In this document: piece by piece, positions 51,446 through 60,002 of the stretch
Layout of the letters: every line of letters starts with the position of its first letter
How positions within the stretch are numbered: the first letter of the stretch is position 1
Assembly: GCF_001513745.1 (NCBI RefSeq)
Contig: NZ_CP013382.1
Span: 1,488,001-1,552,000 of the forward strand
DNA length: 64,000 nt
DNA from: Burkholderia humptydooensis
GTDB taxonomy: Bacteria > Pseudomonadota > Gammaproteobacteria > Burkholderiales > Burkholderiaceae
Direction: 5' to 3'
The notes under the pieces: model-generated
Databases searched by the model: none
What the model was told of the DNA's origin: nothing
What the model saw: the letters and a program-made list of their open reading frames with translations, nothing else
Program-made: the position numbers and the translations under genes

Positions 51446-52702
51446 TTACGCCGGCACGACGTCCGGCCGGTTGCGCGCAAAGCGCGCGATCACGTCGGGC
51501 GCGATGTTCAGATGCGCCTCGACGAGCTTCGGCGGCGTGTGCGCGAGCCAGTCGGACAGCGACACCTCCGCGTAGTGACCCGCCTTGAAGATCTCGAGGA
51601 ACACGAGATCGGTCGTGCCCGTGTTCTGCACATAGTGGCCAAGGCTCTTCTTCACGTAGCCGACGTCGCCCGCGCGGAAATCGGCCGTCTGCGCCTTCGG
51701 GCCGGTATCGAACACCGTCATTCGCGCGTCGCCCTGGATGTAGTACTGCCACTCGTCCGCATTCGGGTGCCAGTGCAGCTCGCGCATGCCGCCCGGCTTC
51801 ACCGTGACGAGCGCGGCCGCGATCGTCTTCGACACGTCGAAGTTCGCGCTGTCGACGATCCGCACTTCGCCGCCGCGCGTCTTCACGTTCGGCTTCATGT
51901 CGCCCATCGAGAAGATGAACGGATGCTTCGGCGCGCCGCGCGACGAAGCCGACGCGCGCTGCGCGGCGGCAAGCGGCCCAGGATCGTCGCCCTGGAAGAT
52001 CCACAGATTGTCGAGCGGAATGTTCTTGAACGCGTCGGCGGGCACGCCGAAGTTCAGCGCGAGCACGTCGGGCGGCGTGTGCGCGATCCAGTCCGTCACG
52101 AGCAGCGTGTTGAATTCGGACGCGCGGCCGTTGTCGAACGCGAGCAGGAATTCGGCGCCGTCGACGCCGAGCCCCTGCAGCGAATGCGGCAGCCCCGGCG
52201 GGAAGTACCACAGGTCGCCCGCCTTCACGTCCTGCACGGACGGCAGCCCTTGCTCGTCGAGCACGGTGATCCGGCAGCGGCCGTCGAGCATGAACGCCCA
52301 TTCGGCCTGCTGGTGCCAGTGCATCTCGCGAATGCCGCCGCGCGTGAGCCGCATGTTGACGCCGGAAATCGTTTCGGAGATCGCGAAATCGTCCTGCGTG
52401 ACTTCGCGCGCCCAGCCGCCGTTCTGAATTCGCTTGTGCGCATTATTGAACGACGCCCAGAAAATCGGCATCCCGTTAATGTCCGTGGCCGGCGGATTCT
52501 GAAACGACGGAAATTCCCTCATCAGCGCCGGATTTTGCGGGCCGGGATCGGTCAGGCTCTGCGGATTGCGCGCATTCACCGCGCCCTCGGCCGGGCTGTC
52601 CGGATTGCCGAACGACGCGGCCTTCGCGGAAACGGCGATGCCGGCGGCGGCAAGCGCGCCGGCCGTATTGGCGAGCATCTTGCGTCGGGACAGATTCGTC
52701 AT
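51446..52702 (-). CDS. oxdC: Bicupin oxalate decarboxylase, exported
   Basis: The 418-residue bicupin has a Tat-like signal (SRRKMLANTAGALAAAGIAV, residues 5-24). Both manganese sites are complete. Cupin 1 has REMHWHQQAEWAFMLDGRCRI and GLPHSLQGL, and cupin 2 has RELHWHPNADEWQYYIQGDARM and SLGHYVQNTG. In the flexible lid the segment SEFNT aligns with SENST of B. subtilis OxdC, keeping the Glu required for decarboxylation of oxalate to formate and CO2 rather than oxidation. A GAGGTG ribosome-binding site precedes ATG 52702. mntH follows. A perfect 15-bp dyad sits 45 bp upstream. Confidence 0.9.
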   Translation of the reverse strand: MTNLSRRKMLANTAGALAAAGIAVSAKAASFGNPDSPAEGAVNARNPQSLTDPGPQNPALMREFPSFQNPPATDINGMPIFWASFNNAHKRIQNGGWAREVTQDDFAISETISGVNMRLTRGGIREMHWHQQAEWAFMLDGRCRITVLDEQGLPSVQDVKAGDLWYFPPGLPHSLQGLGVDGAEFLLAFDNGRASEFNTLLVTDWIAHTPPDVLALNFGVPADAFKNIPLDNLWIFQGDDPGPLAAAQRASASSRGAPKHPFIFSMGDMKPNVKTRGGEVRIVDSANFDVSKTIAAALVTVKPGGMRELHWHPNADEWQYYIQGDARMTVFDTGPKAQTADFRAGDVGYVKKSLGHYVQNTGTTDLVFLEIFKAGHYAEVSLSDWLAHTPPKLVEAHLNIAPDVIARFARNRPDVVPA

Positions 52703-52746
52703 GTTCACCTCTTCGATCGTTTCGATAAAAAAATGATTCACCCGGA

Positions 52747-52781
52747 ATATCGATTCGATTTTCCTCAAATCGAATCGATAT
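52747..52781 (-). promoter_or_regulatory. Perfect 15-bp inverted repeat upstream of oxdC
   Basis: ATATCGATTCGATTT (52747-52761), loop TCCTC, then the exact complement (52767-52781). It is AT-rich, lacks a T-run and sits 45 bp before the oxdC start in the 295-bp region shared with the divergent peptide-binding gene, so it is more likely an operator or leader hairpin than a terminator. The surrounding AT-rich DNA (52725-52880) has no gene. Confidence 0.7.
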
Positions 52782-52997
52782 CCCGCCACGCAAGTTAAAT
52801 ACAAACAATCAAAAAGATTAAATGAATTGTCAATATGAATCGATGAATTAATGTGATTCCCTTTAAGTTTGTAATATTCGAATCTTCGCGCGGCGGCTTT
52901 GCCGCGGCGCAGCGGCCTCGCGCCGCGGCTTCCGGGGTTTTTGAAACGCGCCCGGCAATGAGAGAATCGGGCTCGATACCTTTCCGACGGAGTCCCG

Positions 52998-54599
52998 ATG
53001 AAACACTTGCTGTCCAGGCTCGCGGCGAGCGCCGCGCTCGTCGTGCTGCCCCCCGTGCTGGCCCCCGCGTTTTCCGCGCAGGCGGCCACGCCGCCCGGCA
53101 TCTTCGTGATTGCGACGCAGCTCGGCGAATTCACGACGCTCGATCCGAGCGAGATCTACGAGCTCGTGCCGTCCGAATACGTCGCGAACACCTACGAGCG
53201 GCTCGTGCGCGTCGATCTGCGCAACCCGTCGAAGTTCGAAGGCCGGATCGCGCAGTCGTGGAGCGTCGGCGCGGACGGCCTCGCCTACACGTTCAAGCTG
53301 CGCCCCGGCCTCAAGTTCCACTCGGGCAACCCGGTGACGGCCGACGACGTCGCGTGGTCGCTGCAGCGCACGGTGCTGCTCGACAAGGGCCCGGCCGGCG
53401 TGCTCGCCGATCTCGGCCTCACGAAGGACAACGTCGCGCAGAAGGTCAGGAAGATCGACGACATGACCGTGTCGATCGAAACCGATCGCAAGTACGCGCC
53501 GAGCTTCGTGCTGAACGTGCTGAGCGCCGATCCGGCATCGATCGTCGACAAGAAGCTGCTGCTTTCGCACGAGAAGAACGGCGACTTCGGCAACGCGTGG
53601 CTGAAGAACGCGGATGCGGGCTCGGGCCCATACCGGCTCGTCAAGTGGACGCCGAACGAAAGCCTCGTGCTGCAACGCTTCGACGGCTATCGCGCGCCGT
53701 ATCCGATGAAGCGCATCGTGCTGCGGCACGTGCCGGAAGCATCCGCGCAGCGCCTGCTGCTCGAGAACGGCGACGTCGACGCCGCGCGCAACCTGAGCCC
53801 GGACAGCCTCGACGCGCTGTCGAAGGCGGGCAAGATCGAGGTCGCGTCGTGGCCCGTGTCCGCGCTGCTGTACCTGAGCCTGAACACGAAGAATCCGAAT
53901 CTCGCGAAGCCCGAGGTGCAGGAGGCGATGAAGTGGCTCGTCGACTACGACGGCATCCAGCGCAACATCGTCAGGACGACGTACAAGGTCCATCAGACCT
54001 TCCTGCCGGACGGCTTCCTCGGCGCGCTGAACGCGAATCCGTACAAGCAGAACGTCGCGAAGGCGAAGGCGCTGCTCGCGAAGGCCGGGCTGCCGAACGG
54101 CTTCGCGGTAACGATGGACATGCCGAACGATTACCCGTACGTCGAGATCGCGCAGGCGTTGCAGGCAAACTTCGCACAGGGCGGAATCAAGGTGAAACTG
54201 ATCCCGGGCGACGCGAAACAGGCGATCGGCAAGTACCGCGCGCGCCAGCATGACATCTTCATCGGCGAATGGTCGCCGGACTACATGGACCCGAACAGCA
54301 ATGCGCGCGGTTTCGCATGGAATCCCGACAATTCGGACAACGCAGCGCACAAGCTGCTCGCGTGGCGCAACGGCTGGGACGTGCCGCAACTGACCGCGAA
54401 GACCGACGCGGCGCTCGCCGAGCCGTCGACCGCGAAGCGCGCGCAGGAATATCAGGCGCTGCAGAAGGCGGTGCTCGCGAATTCGCCGTTCGTGATCCTG
54501 TTCGAGAAGGTCGTGCAGGTCGCGACTCGGCCGGGCGTCACGGGTCCGGAGATCGGGCCGATCAACGATCTCGTGTCGTACCGGACGCTGAAGAAGTAG
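52998..54599 (+). CDS. Periplasmic dipeptide/oligopeptide-binding protein (family 5)
   Basis: The 533-residue solute-binding protein has a Sec signal (residues 1-29, LAPAFSAQAA). The SBP_bac_5 body includes GEFTTLDPSEIYE, LRPGLKFHSGNPVTADDVAWSLQRT, GSGPYRLVKW and IGEWSPDYMDPNSNARGFAWNPDNSDN. Such proteins deliver peptides or related solutes to a DppBCDF-type ABC importer. No permease or ATPase gene follows. Instead the gene is succeeded by relics of an M20 hydrolase, an aldehyde dehydrogenase and a LysR gene, so the transporter genes are elsewhere or were lost. The gene itself is intact. Confidence 0.9.
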   Translation: MKHLLSRLAASAALVVLPPVLAPAFSAQAATPPGIFVIATQLGEFTTLDPSEIYELVPSEYVANTYERLVRVDLRNPSKFEGRIAQSWSVGADGLAYTFKLRPGLKFHSGNPVTADDVAWSLQRTVLLDKGPAGVLADLGLTKDNVAQKVRKIDDMTVSIETDRKYAPSFVLNVLSADPASIVDKKLLLSHEKNGDFGNAWLKNADAGSGPYRLVKWTPNESLVLQRFDGYRAPYPMKRIVLRHVPEASAQRLLLENGDVDAARNLSPDSLDALSKAGKIEVASWPVSALLYLSLNTKNPNLAKPEVQEAMKWLVDYDGIQRNIVRTTYKVHQTFLPDGFLGALNANPYKQNVAKAKALLAKAGLPNGFAVTMDMPNDYPYVEIAQALQANFAQGGIKVKLIPGDAKQAIGKYRARQHDIFIGEWSPDYMDPNSNARGFAWNPDNSDNAAHKLLAWRNGWDVPQLTAKTDAALAEPSTAKRAQEYQALQKAVLANSPFVILFEKVVQVATRPGVTGPEIGPINDLVSYRTLKK

Positions 54600-54659
54600 C
54601 CGCAACGGCGCCCGTGGGCGCCCTGGCGAACGCGGGCGCGTGCAGCGCGCCGCTCAGCG

Positions 54660-54895
54660 CGCGCGCCGCCGCCGGCCTCCTCGGCCGGCCGAAAGATGAA
54701 GTGGACAGTGCCGTCGAATGCGTCGTGTGCGGCGAGGTGCTGCGCTGCGACGAGCAGCATCGCGTTGTGCCCGTCGTGGCCGCACGCATGCACCGTGCCC
54801 GGCACCGTCGAGCGATGCGCGAAGTCGTTCGCTTCGTGCACCGGCAGCGCATCCATGTCGACGCGCAGCCCGATCGCGGCGGCATAGGGAACAGC
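54660..54895 (-). pseudogene. Fragment of an M20-family amidohydrolase
   Basis: On the minus strand one frame gives AAIGLRVDMDALPVHEAND, then VPGTVHACGHDGHNAMLLVA and FIFRPAEEAGGG. These are the first metal-binding blocks of M20 hydrolases such as hippurate hydrolase. The N-terminal about 80 residues and the C-terminal about 250 residues are missing. A short start-like stretch (MNHTLTAKRAEL, from 54951) is in a different frame. The piece abuts the 3' end of the peptide-binding gene. Confidence 0.8.
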
Positions 54896-54983
54896 TTCGC
54901 CGTGTCGAGCCCGCCGAGTTCGGCGCGTTTTGCGGTCAGTGTGTGGTTCATCGTTGGTCCCCTCTTCCTTCAGGCCCGTTGTG

Positions 54984-55199
54984 TCACTGATATCCGAACG
55001 CCGTCGCCGGCGCGGCGGCCGTCTCCACCCACACGCTCTTCGTCTGCGTGTATTCGTACAGCGCCTCGACGCCGCTCGAACGCCCGTAGCCGCTCATGCC
55101 ATATCCGCCGAACGGCGACGACACGTGAATCGTCTTGTAGCCGTTGATCCAGAACGTCCCCGCGCGCACCTGCGCGGCGACGCGATGCGCGCGCCCGAC
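54984..55199 (-). pseudogene. C-terminal fragment of an aldehyde dehydrogenase
   Basis: About 70 residues, GRAHRVAAQVRAGTFWINGY, then HVSSPFGGYGMSGYGRSSG, then ALYEYTQTKSVWVETAAAPA, match the last segment of the aldehyde dehydrogenase family. The NAD-binding and catalytic Cys regions are absent. The sequence switches at about 55200 to a LysR fragment on the other strand, so the two were joined by a deletion. Confidence 0.85.
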
Positions 55200-55493
55200 C
55201 AGATGCTCGAGGCGGTCGAATACGCGGAGAAGATTCGTCTGAGCCCGGTCGTCACGACGAACTCGTTCGCGATGCTAACGGAATACGTGCGCGCGAGGCT
55301 CGGGATCGCGGTGATGCCGGCGTTCGCGGTCGCGACGGAATTGCACGCGCGCGAACTGTTCGCGATCGACATCGCGCATCCGATCCTCGCGAATGCGCAA
55401 GCGCACATCGTCACACGCGTCGGACGCAAGCTGTCGGTCGCCGCGAACAAGCTGCTGCAGTTCATGACCGCGCAGATGCATGCGTTTCGATAA
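55200..55493 (+). pseudogene. C-terminal fragment of a LysR regulator
   Basis: The frame reads SPVVTTNSFAMLTEYVRARL, GIAVMPAFAVATELHARELF, IAHPILANAQAHIVTRVGRK and ends LLQFMTAQMHAFR. This is the end of a LysR substrate-binding domain. The DNA-binding helix-turn-helix and about two thirds of the protein are missing. It probably regulated the lost hydrolase and dehydrogenase genes next to it. The 55494-55803 stretch after it shows no gene. Confidence 0.8.
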
Positions 55494-55803
55494 CGATCAA
55501 CCGTCGGCGAGCGCCCGGTAAGCGCGATGTTGCGTTTCCCGGCTGACGTTGCGGTGTAATGGCGCGGCCGCGGCGTTGATCTGCAAGCTGTCCGGAATAT
55601 CCAGGCGGTTCAGGCCTCCGGCCGCCCCGCTTATCCGGCTGTCCGAATTTGCGCGCCCGCCTCTCTTTGTCGGAACAACAGGATGCCAAACGCTCCGGGC
55701 ATCATTTTCTGACGATGGCATTACACCCATCATTGCGTTTCCCCTTCTCTCGCGACGCCAAATCCGGCCGTTCGTAATCCTCTCGATTACGAACGGTAAT
55801 CTA

Positions 55804-55822
55804 TACGAGAATCGTTCTCATT
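55804..55822 (+). promoter_or_regulatory. Fur-box-like element
   Basis: TACGAGAATCGTTCTCATT contains the dyad GAGAA-TCG-TTCTC, close to the GAGAATNATTCTC cores of Fur sites. It ends four bases before a -35 box, so iron-loaded Fur bound here would block the promoter of the operon that starts at 55945. Confidence 0.6.
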
Positions 55823-55826
55823 TGTA

Positions 55827-55855
55827 TTGACAAGCCATTCTGGCGTGCATACGAT
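55827..55855 (+). promoter_or_regulatory. Sigma-70 promoter of the iron-uptake-like operon
   Basis: A consensus TTGACA (55827-55832) and TACGAT (55850-55855) are 17 bp apart. The transcript would start near 55862, about 80 bases before the porin gene, whose ATG follows an AGAGGAAGAGA ribosome-binding site. Confidence 0.7.
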
Positions 55856-55944
55856 GCGCCCGCATCGCGCCGTTTGCGCGTTTCGCCAACGATCAACGCG
55901 CGCATCCGGACACCGCGATCGCGCGACAAGAGGAAGAGACTTCA

Positions 55945-57408
55945 ATGCAATCCGCGCCGCTCACCGTTCGATCGATTCGCGATCGTCGCCCAGCCTTTCG
56001 TCGCACGGCACTCGCCTGCGCATGGCTTTTCAGTTCCGCCGCCTTCGCCGCCGCGTCGCCCGACGCGCAACCGGAAGCGCCCGAAGCCGACCTCGCGATC
56101 CACGCGCAACCGGCAACGCAGTGGACAGGCGTCTGGACGCGCCAGAACCTGCTCGGCGACATCGGCGGCCTGCGGCCGTGGCTCGGCAAGTACGGCGTCA
56201 CGTTCAGCCTGCAGGAGACGAGCGAGTATCTGGCGAACCTGCGCGGCGGCCTGAAGCGCGGCGGCACCTACGACGGCCTCACGACCGCTGCCGTCACCGT
56301 CGACACGCAAAAGGCGTTCGGCCTGCCGGGCGGCACGTTCAACGCGAGCGCGCTGCAGATCCACGGCCGCAACCTGAGCCAGTACAATCTCGGCACGCTG
56401 AACACCGCGAGCGGCATCGAAGCGCAGGACACGACGCGGCTCTGGGAGCTGTGGTATCAGCAATCGTTCCTCGATCAGCGCGTCGACGTGAAGATCGGCC
56501 AGCAGAGCCTCGACCAGGAATTCATCGTCAGCCAGTACGCCGCGACGTTCGTCAACACGATGTTCGGCTGGCCCGCGCTGCCGTCGTACGATCTGCCGAA
56601 CGGCGGCCCCGCCTATCCGCTCTCGGCGCTCGGTGTGCGCGTGCGCGGCCGCATCACGCCGTCGCTGACGGCGCTCGCCGGCGTGTTCGACGGCGATCCG
56701 CTCGGCAACAACCCGAACAACCTGAGCGGCACCAACTTCAACCTGCACAACGGCACGCTCTTCATCGGCGAGCTGCAGTACGCGCTCAACCAGCCGGCCG
56801 ACGGCCAGATGGACATGGGGCCGTCGAACGCGCTGCCCGGCACCTACAAGATCGGCGTCTGGTATCACAACGGCCGCTTCGCCGACCAGCAGACCGACAA
56901 CACGGGCCTGTCGCTCGCGAATCCGGCATCTAGCGGCGTCGCGCGCGCGCATCACGGCGACTACAGCTTCTACGCGGTCGCCGACCAGATGGTCTGGCGG
57001 CCGGACCCGACGGGCGCGAAGAGCCTCGGCGTGTTCGCGCGCGTGATGGCCGCGCCCGGCGACCGCAATCTCGTCAGCGTCGCGGCGAACGCAGGCGTCG
57101 TGCTGAAGGCGCCGTTCGAGGGCCGCGACAACGACAGCGTCGGGCTCGCGCTCACCTACGTCAAGATCGGCTCGCATGCGCGCGCGCTCGACGAAGACTT
57201 CGCGAGCTTCACGGGCGGCCCGTACGGCGTGCGCACGAGCGAGACGACGCTCGAGGCGACGTACCAGTACCAGGTCACGCCCTGGTGGCAACTGCAGGCG
57301 GATGCGCAATACACGTTCAACGCCGGCGCGGGCCAGAACCCGAGCGATCCGACGCAGCCGCTGCGCAACACGTTCGTCGTCGGGCTGCGCACCAACATCA
57401 CGTTCTGA
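55945..57408 (+). CDS. OprB-family outer-membrane porin
   Basis: The 487-residue OprB-type porin has a signal peptide (about residues 1-36, ending SSAAFAAAS). The family features are LLGDIGGLRPWLGKYGVTFSLQETSEYLANLRGG (about residues 69-102), LWELWYQQSFLDQRVDVKIGQQSLDQEF and a C-terminal strand ending LRTNITF with the terminal Phe. OprB porins admit sugars and similar solutes. Here it heads an operon of a propeller protein, a peroxidase and a ferric transporter, and follows a Fur-like box, so it may admit an iron complex (inference). Confidence 0.9.
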   Translation: MQSAPLTVRSIRDRRPAFRRTALACAWLFSSAAFAAASPDAQPEAPEADLAIHAQPATQWTGVWTRQNLLGDIGGLRPWLGKYGVTFSLQETSEYLANLRGGLKRGGTYDGLTTAAVTVDTQKAFGLPGGTFNASALQIHGRNLSQYNLGTLNTASGIEAQDTTRLWELWYQQSFLDQRVDVKIGQQSLDQEFIVSQYAATFVNTMFGWPALPSYDLPNGGPAYPLSALGVRVRGRITPSLTALAGVFDGDPLGNNPNNLSGTNFNLHNGTLFIGELQYALNQPADGQMDMGPSNALPGTYKIGVWYHNGRFADQQTDNTGLSLANPASSGVARAHHGDYSFYAVADQMVWRPDPTGAKSLGVFARVMAAPGDRNLVSVAANAGVVLKAPFEGRDNDSVGLALTYVKIGSHARALDEDFASFTGGPYGVRTSETTLEATYQYQVTPWWQLQADAQYTFNAGAGQNPSDPTQPLRNTFVVGLRTNITF

Positions 57409-57484
57409 GCACGCTGAAGCATTCCGGTTTCGTTCGTATCCGCGACGGCCACGCCGCCGCCTCATCAGCAAGGAGAATCGCCCC

Positions 57485-58630
57485 ATGCTCACCGCCCCGC
57501 TCTCGCCGCGCGCACGCCGCGCCGCGCAGGCATTCGCCGCGGCGCTCGTCGCGCTCGCCGCAGCCGCGGCCGCGCGCGCGGAGCCGCAAGGCTTCCTAGA
57601 GACGCTGCATCGCCACACGACGCTCGTCAACACCGTGCCCGACAACGGCGACCAGAACCCCTACGCGATCGCCGTCGCGCCCGTGTCGGCGGGCGCCGTG
57701 CAGCAGGGCGACGTGCTCGTCGACAACTTCAACAATGCCGCAAACCTGCAAGGCACGGGCTCGACGATCGTCAACTACCGCCCGTCGACGAAGCAGATGA
57801 GCCTGTTCGCGTCGATCCCGCGCGACCTGAACGCATGCCCCGGCGGCGTCGGCCTGTCGACCGCGATGACGATGCTGAAATCCGGCTGGGTGATCGTCGG
57901 CAGCACGCCGAGCAACGACGGCACGACCGACACGAAGGGCGCGGGCTGCCTGATCGTGCTCGACAGCAACGGCAAGGTCGCGTCGACGTTCTCGAGCTCC
58001 AACGTCAACGATCCGTGGGGCAACATGGCCGTCGTCGACGACGGTGATCGCGCGACGCTCTTCGTCAGCAACGCGGGCTTCGGCGTCGGCGGCGCGAGCG
58101 GCAATCCGCCCGTCTTCAAGCAGGCGACCGTCCTGCGGATCGAGCTCGAGATTGCCGCGGGCAAGCCGCCCGTCGTCAAGCGCGAAACCGTCGTCGCGAG
58201 CGGCCTCGGCGCGCAGGCCGACAAGGGCGTGTTCCTGATCGGACCGACGGGCCTCGCGCTGTCGGGCGACCGCAGCAAGCTGTACGTGTCGGATGCGATC
58301 GGCAACCGGATCGTCGAGATCGACGATCCGATGACGCGCGACACGAGCGCAGGCGTCGGCCGCCAGGTGACGGCGGACGGCTTCCTGCGCCGCCCGCTCG
58401 CGCTCGCGACTGCGCCGAACGGCCATCTGCTCGTCACCAACGCGCTGAACGGACAGGTCGTCGAAATCGATCCGGCGACGGGCAAGCAGCTCTACGCGCG
58501 CTGGATCGACACCGACAAGGCGCAATCGCCGCCCGGCAACGGCGACCTGTTCGGCATCGCGATGACGCCGGCCGGCGACGGCTTCTATTACGTCGCGGAC
58601 GACGTGAACACCTTGATGCTCGCGAAATGA
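57485..58630 (+). CDS. Exported beta-propeller (NHL/SMP-30-like) protein
   Basis: The 381-residue protein has a signal peptide (residues 1-36, AAAAARAE). About six blade-like repeats recur with NPYAIAVAPVSAG, GDVLVDNFNN, DPWGNMAVVDDGDRATLFVSN, GPTGLALSGDRSKLYVSDAIGNRIVEID, RPLALATAPNGHLLVTNALNGQVVEID and DLFGIAMTPAGDGFYYVADD. The fold resembles NHL and gluconolactonase propellers. No catalytic signature is certain. AAGGAG precedes ATG 57485, and the gene ends four bases before the peroxidase start. A periplasmic role in the operon is likely but undefined. Confidence 0.8.
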   Translation: MLTAPLSPRARRAAQAFAAALVALAAAAAARAEPQGFLETLHRHTTLVNTVPDNGDQNPYAIAVAPVSAGAVQQGDVLVDNFNNAANLQGTGSTIVNYRPSTKQMSLFASIPRDLNACPGGVGLSTAMTMLKSGWVIVGSTPSNDGTTDTKGAGCLIVLDSNGKVASTFSSSNVNDPWGNMAVVDDGDRATLFVSNAGFGVGGASGNPPVFKQATVLRIELEIAAGKPPVVKRETVVASGLGAQADKGVFLIGPTGLALSGDRSKLYVSDAIGNRIVEIDDPMTRDTSAGVGRQVTADGFLRRPLALATAPNGHLLVTNALNGQVVEIDPATGKQLYARWIDTDKAQSPPGNGDLFGIAMTPAGDGFYYVADDVNTLMLAK

Positions 58631-58634
58631 CGCC

Positions 58635-59957
58635 ATGACAGACGATCTCCATTCCCCTTCGCGCCCCGCTCGGCGCGGCTTTCTGAAAGCGGGCGGCGCG
58701 GCGGTGGCGGCGAGCCTCGCGGCGGCCGCGGCACCTGCGGCGCATGCCGCGCACGCGGGCGCGCAGCCCGCCGCGGCGGCCGCGCACGACGCGATCGAGC
58801 CGTTCCACGGCGATCATCAGGGCGGCATCGTGACGCCGCAGCAAAGCCACGCGTACTTCGCCGCATTCGATCTGACGGCCGGCACGCGCGCCGACCTGAT
58901 CGCGCTGCTGAAAACATGGACCGACGCGGCCGCGCGTCTTGCGCGCGGCGACACCGCGCAGCCGCTCGCGAACGCTTCGGCCGCCTCGGCCACTGCGGCC
59001 GACGACGACAAGCCGCCCGTCGACTCGGGCGACGCGCTCGGCCTCGGCGCGGCGAACCTGACGATCACGTTCGGCTTCGGCCCGGGCGTTTTCATGCAGA
59101 ACGGCAAGGATCGCTACGGGCTCGCGCATCGGCGGCCCGCCGCGCTCGTCGATCTGCCGCGCTTCAACGGCGATCAGTTGCTGCCGGAAAAAACGGGCGG
59201 CGACCTGTTCGTGCAGGCGTGCGCGAACGATCCGCAAGTCGCGTTTCATGCGGTGCGGCAGCTCGCGCGCCTCGGCGCGAACGCGACGCGCATCCGCTGG
59301 GGGCAGGCGGGCTTCCTCTCGGGCCGGCCCGGCGAAACGCCGCGCAACCTGATGGGCTTCAAGGACGGCACGATGAATCCGCCGAGATCCGATCCCGCCG
59401 CGATGAACCAGTTCGTCTGGGCGGGCGACGAAGGCCCCGCATGGATGAAGGGCGGCACGTACACGGTGGTGCGCCGCATCCGCATCACGCTCGAGCATTG
59501 GGACGGGACCGAGCTCGGCTTCCAGGAGCAGGTCGTCGGCCGTCACAAGTACAGCGGCGCGCCGCTCGGCAAACGGAACGAATTCGAGCCGCTCGATCTC
59601 GACGCGGCCGACAAGGACGGCAACCCCGTGATTCCGGACAACGCGCATGCGCGCCTCGCGTCGCCGCAGGCGAACAACGGCGCGCAGATCCTGCGCCGCG
59701 CGTATTCGTACAACGACAGCACGAACTTCTACATCGAGCGCTGGCCGCCGTGGCGGCAGCAGACCGAATACGACGCGGGGCTGATGTTCGTCGCGCATCA
59801 GCGCGATCCGCGCACGGGCTTCATTCCGATCAACGAGAAGCTCGCGAAGCTCGACATCATGAACCAGTTCACGACGCACGTCGGCAGCGCGATTTTCGCG
59901 TGCCCGCCCGGCGCGCGGCCCGGCTCGTACATCGGCGCCGCGCTGTTCGAGGCGTGA
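58635..59957 (+). CDS. DyP-type haem peroxidase, EfeB-like, Tat-exported
   Basis: The 440-residue protein has a Tat signal (RPARRGFLKAGGAAVAASLA, twin Arg at about 13-14) and the DyP fold. The distal GxxDG motif is in LMGFKDGTMNP (Asp about residue 243), RRIRITLEHWD follows, and the proximal haem His lies in PDNAHARLASP (about residue 338). The C-terminal INEKLAKLDIMNQFTTHVGSAIFACPPG is typical of EfeB. EfeB-type enzymes oxidise Fe2+ or act on haem in the periplasm to feed iron import. Here the partner is not EfeU/EfeO but the FbpABC-type transporter encoded directly downstream. Confidence 0.92.
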   Translation: MTDDLHSPSRPARRGFLKAGGAAVAASLAAAAAPAAHAAHAGAQPAAAAAHDAIEPFHGDHQGGIVTPQQSHAYFAAFDLTAGTRADLIALLKTWTDAAARLARGDTAQPLANASAASATAADDDKPPVDSGDALGLGAANLTITFGFGPGVFMQNGKDRYGLAHRRPAALVDLPRFNGDQLLPEKTGGDLFVQACANDPQVAFHAVRQLARLGANATRIRWGQAGFLSGRPGETPRNLMGFKDGTMNPPRSDPAAMNQFVWAGDEGPAWMKGGTYTVVRRIRITLEHWDGTELGFQEQVVGRHKYSGAPLGKRNEFEPLDLDAADKDGNPVIPDNAHARLASPQANNGAQILRRAYSYNDSTNFYIERWPPWRQQTEYDAGLMFVAHQRDPRTGFIPINEKLAKLDIMNQFTTHVGSAIFACPPGARPGSYIGAALFEA

Positions 59958-60002
59958 GCGCGGACGATCGAGATTCCGAATCACCGCAGGAGACATTCCG
60001 AC

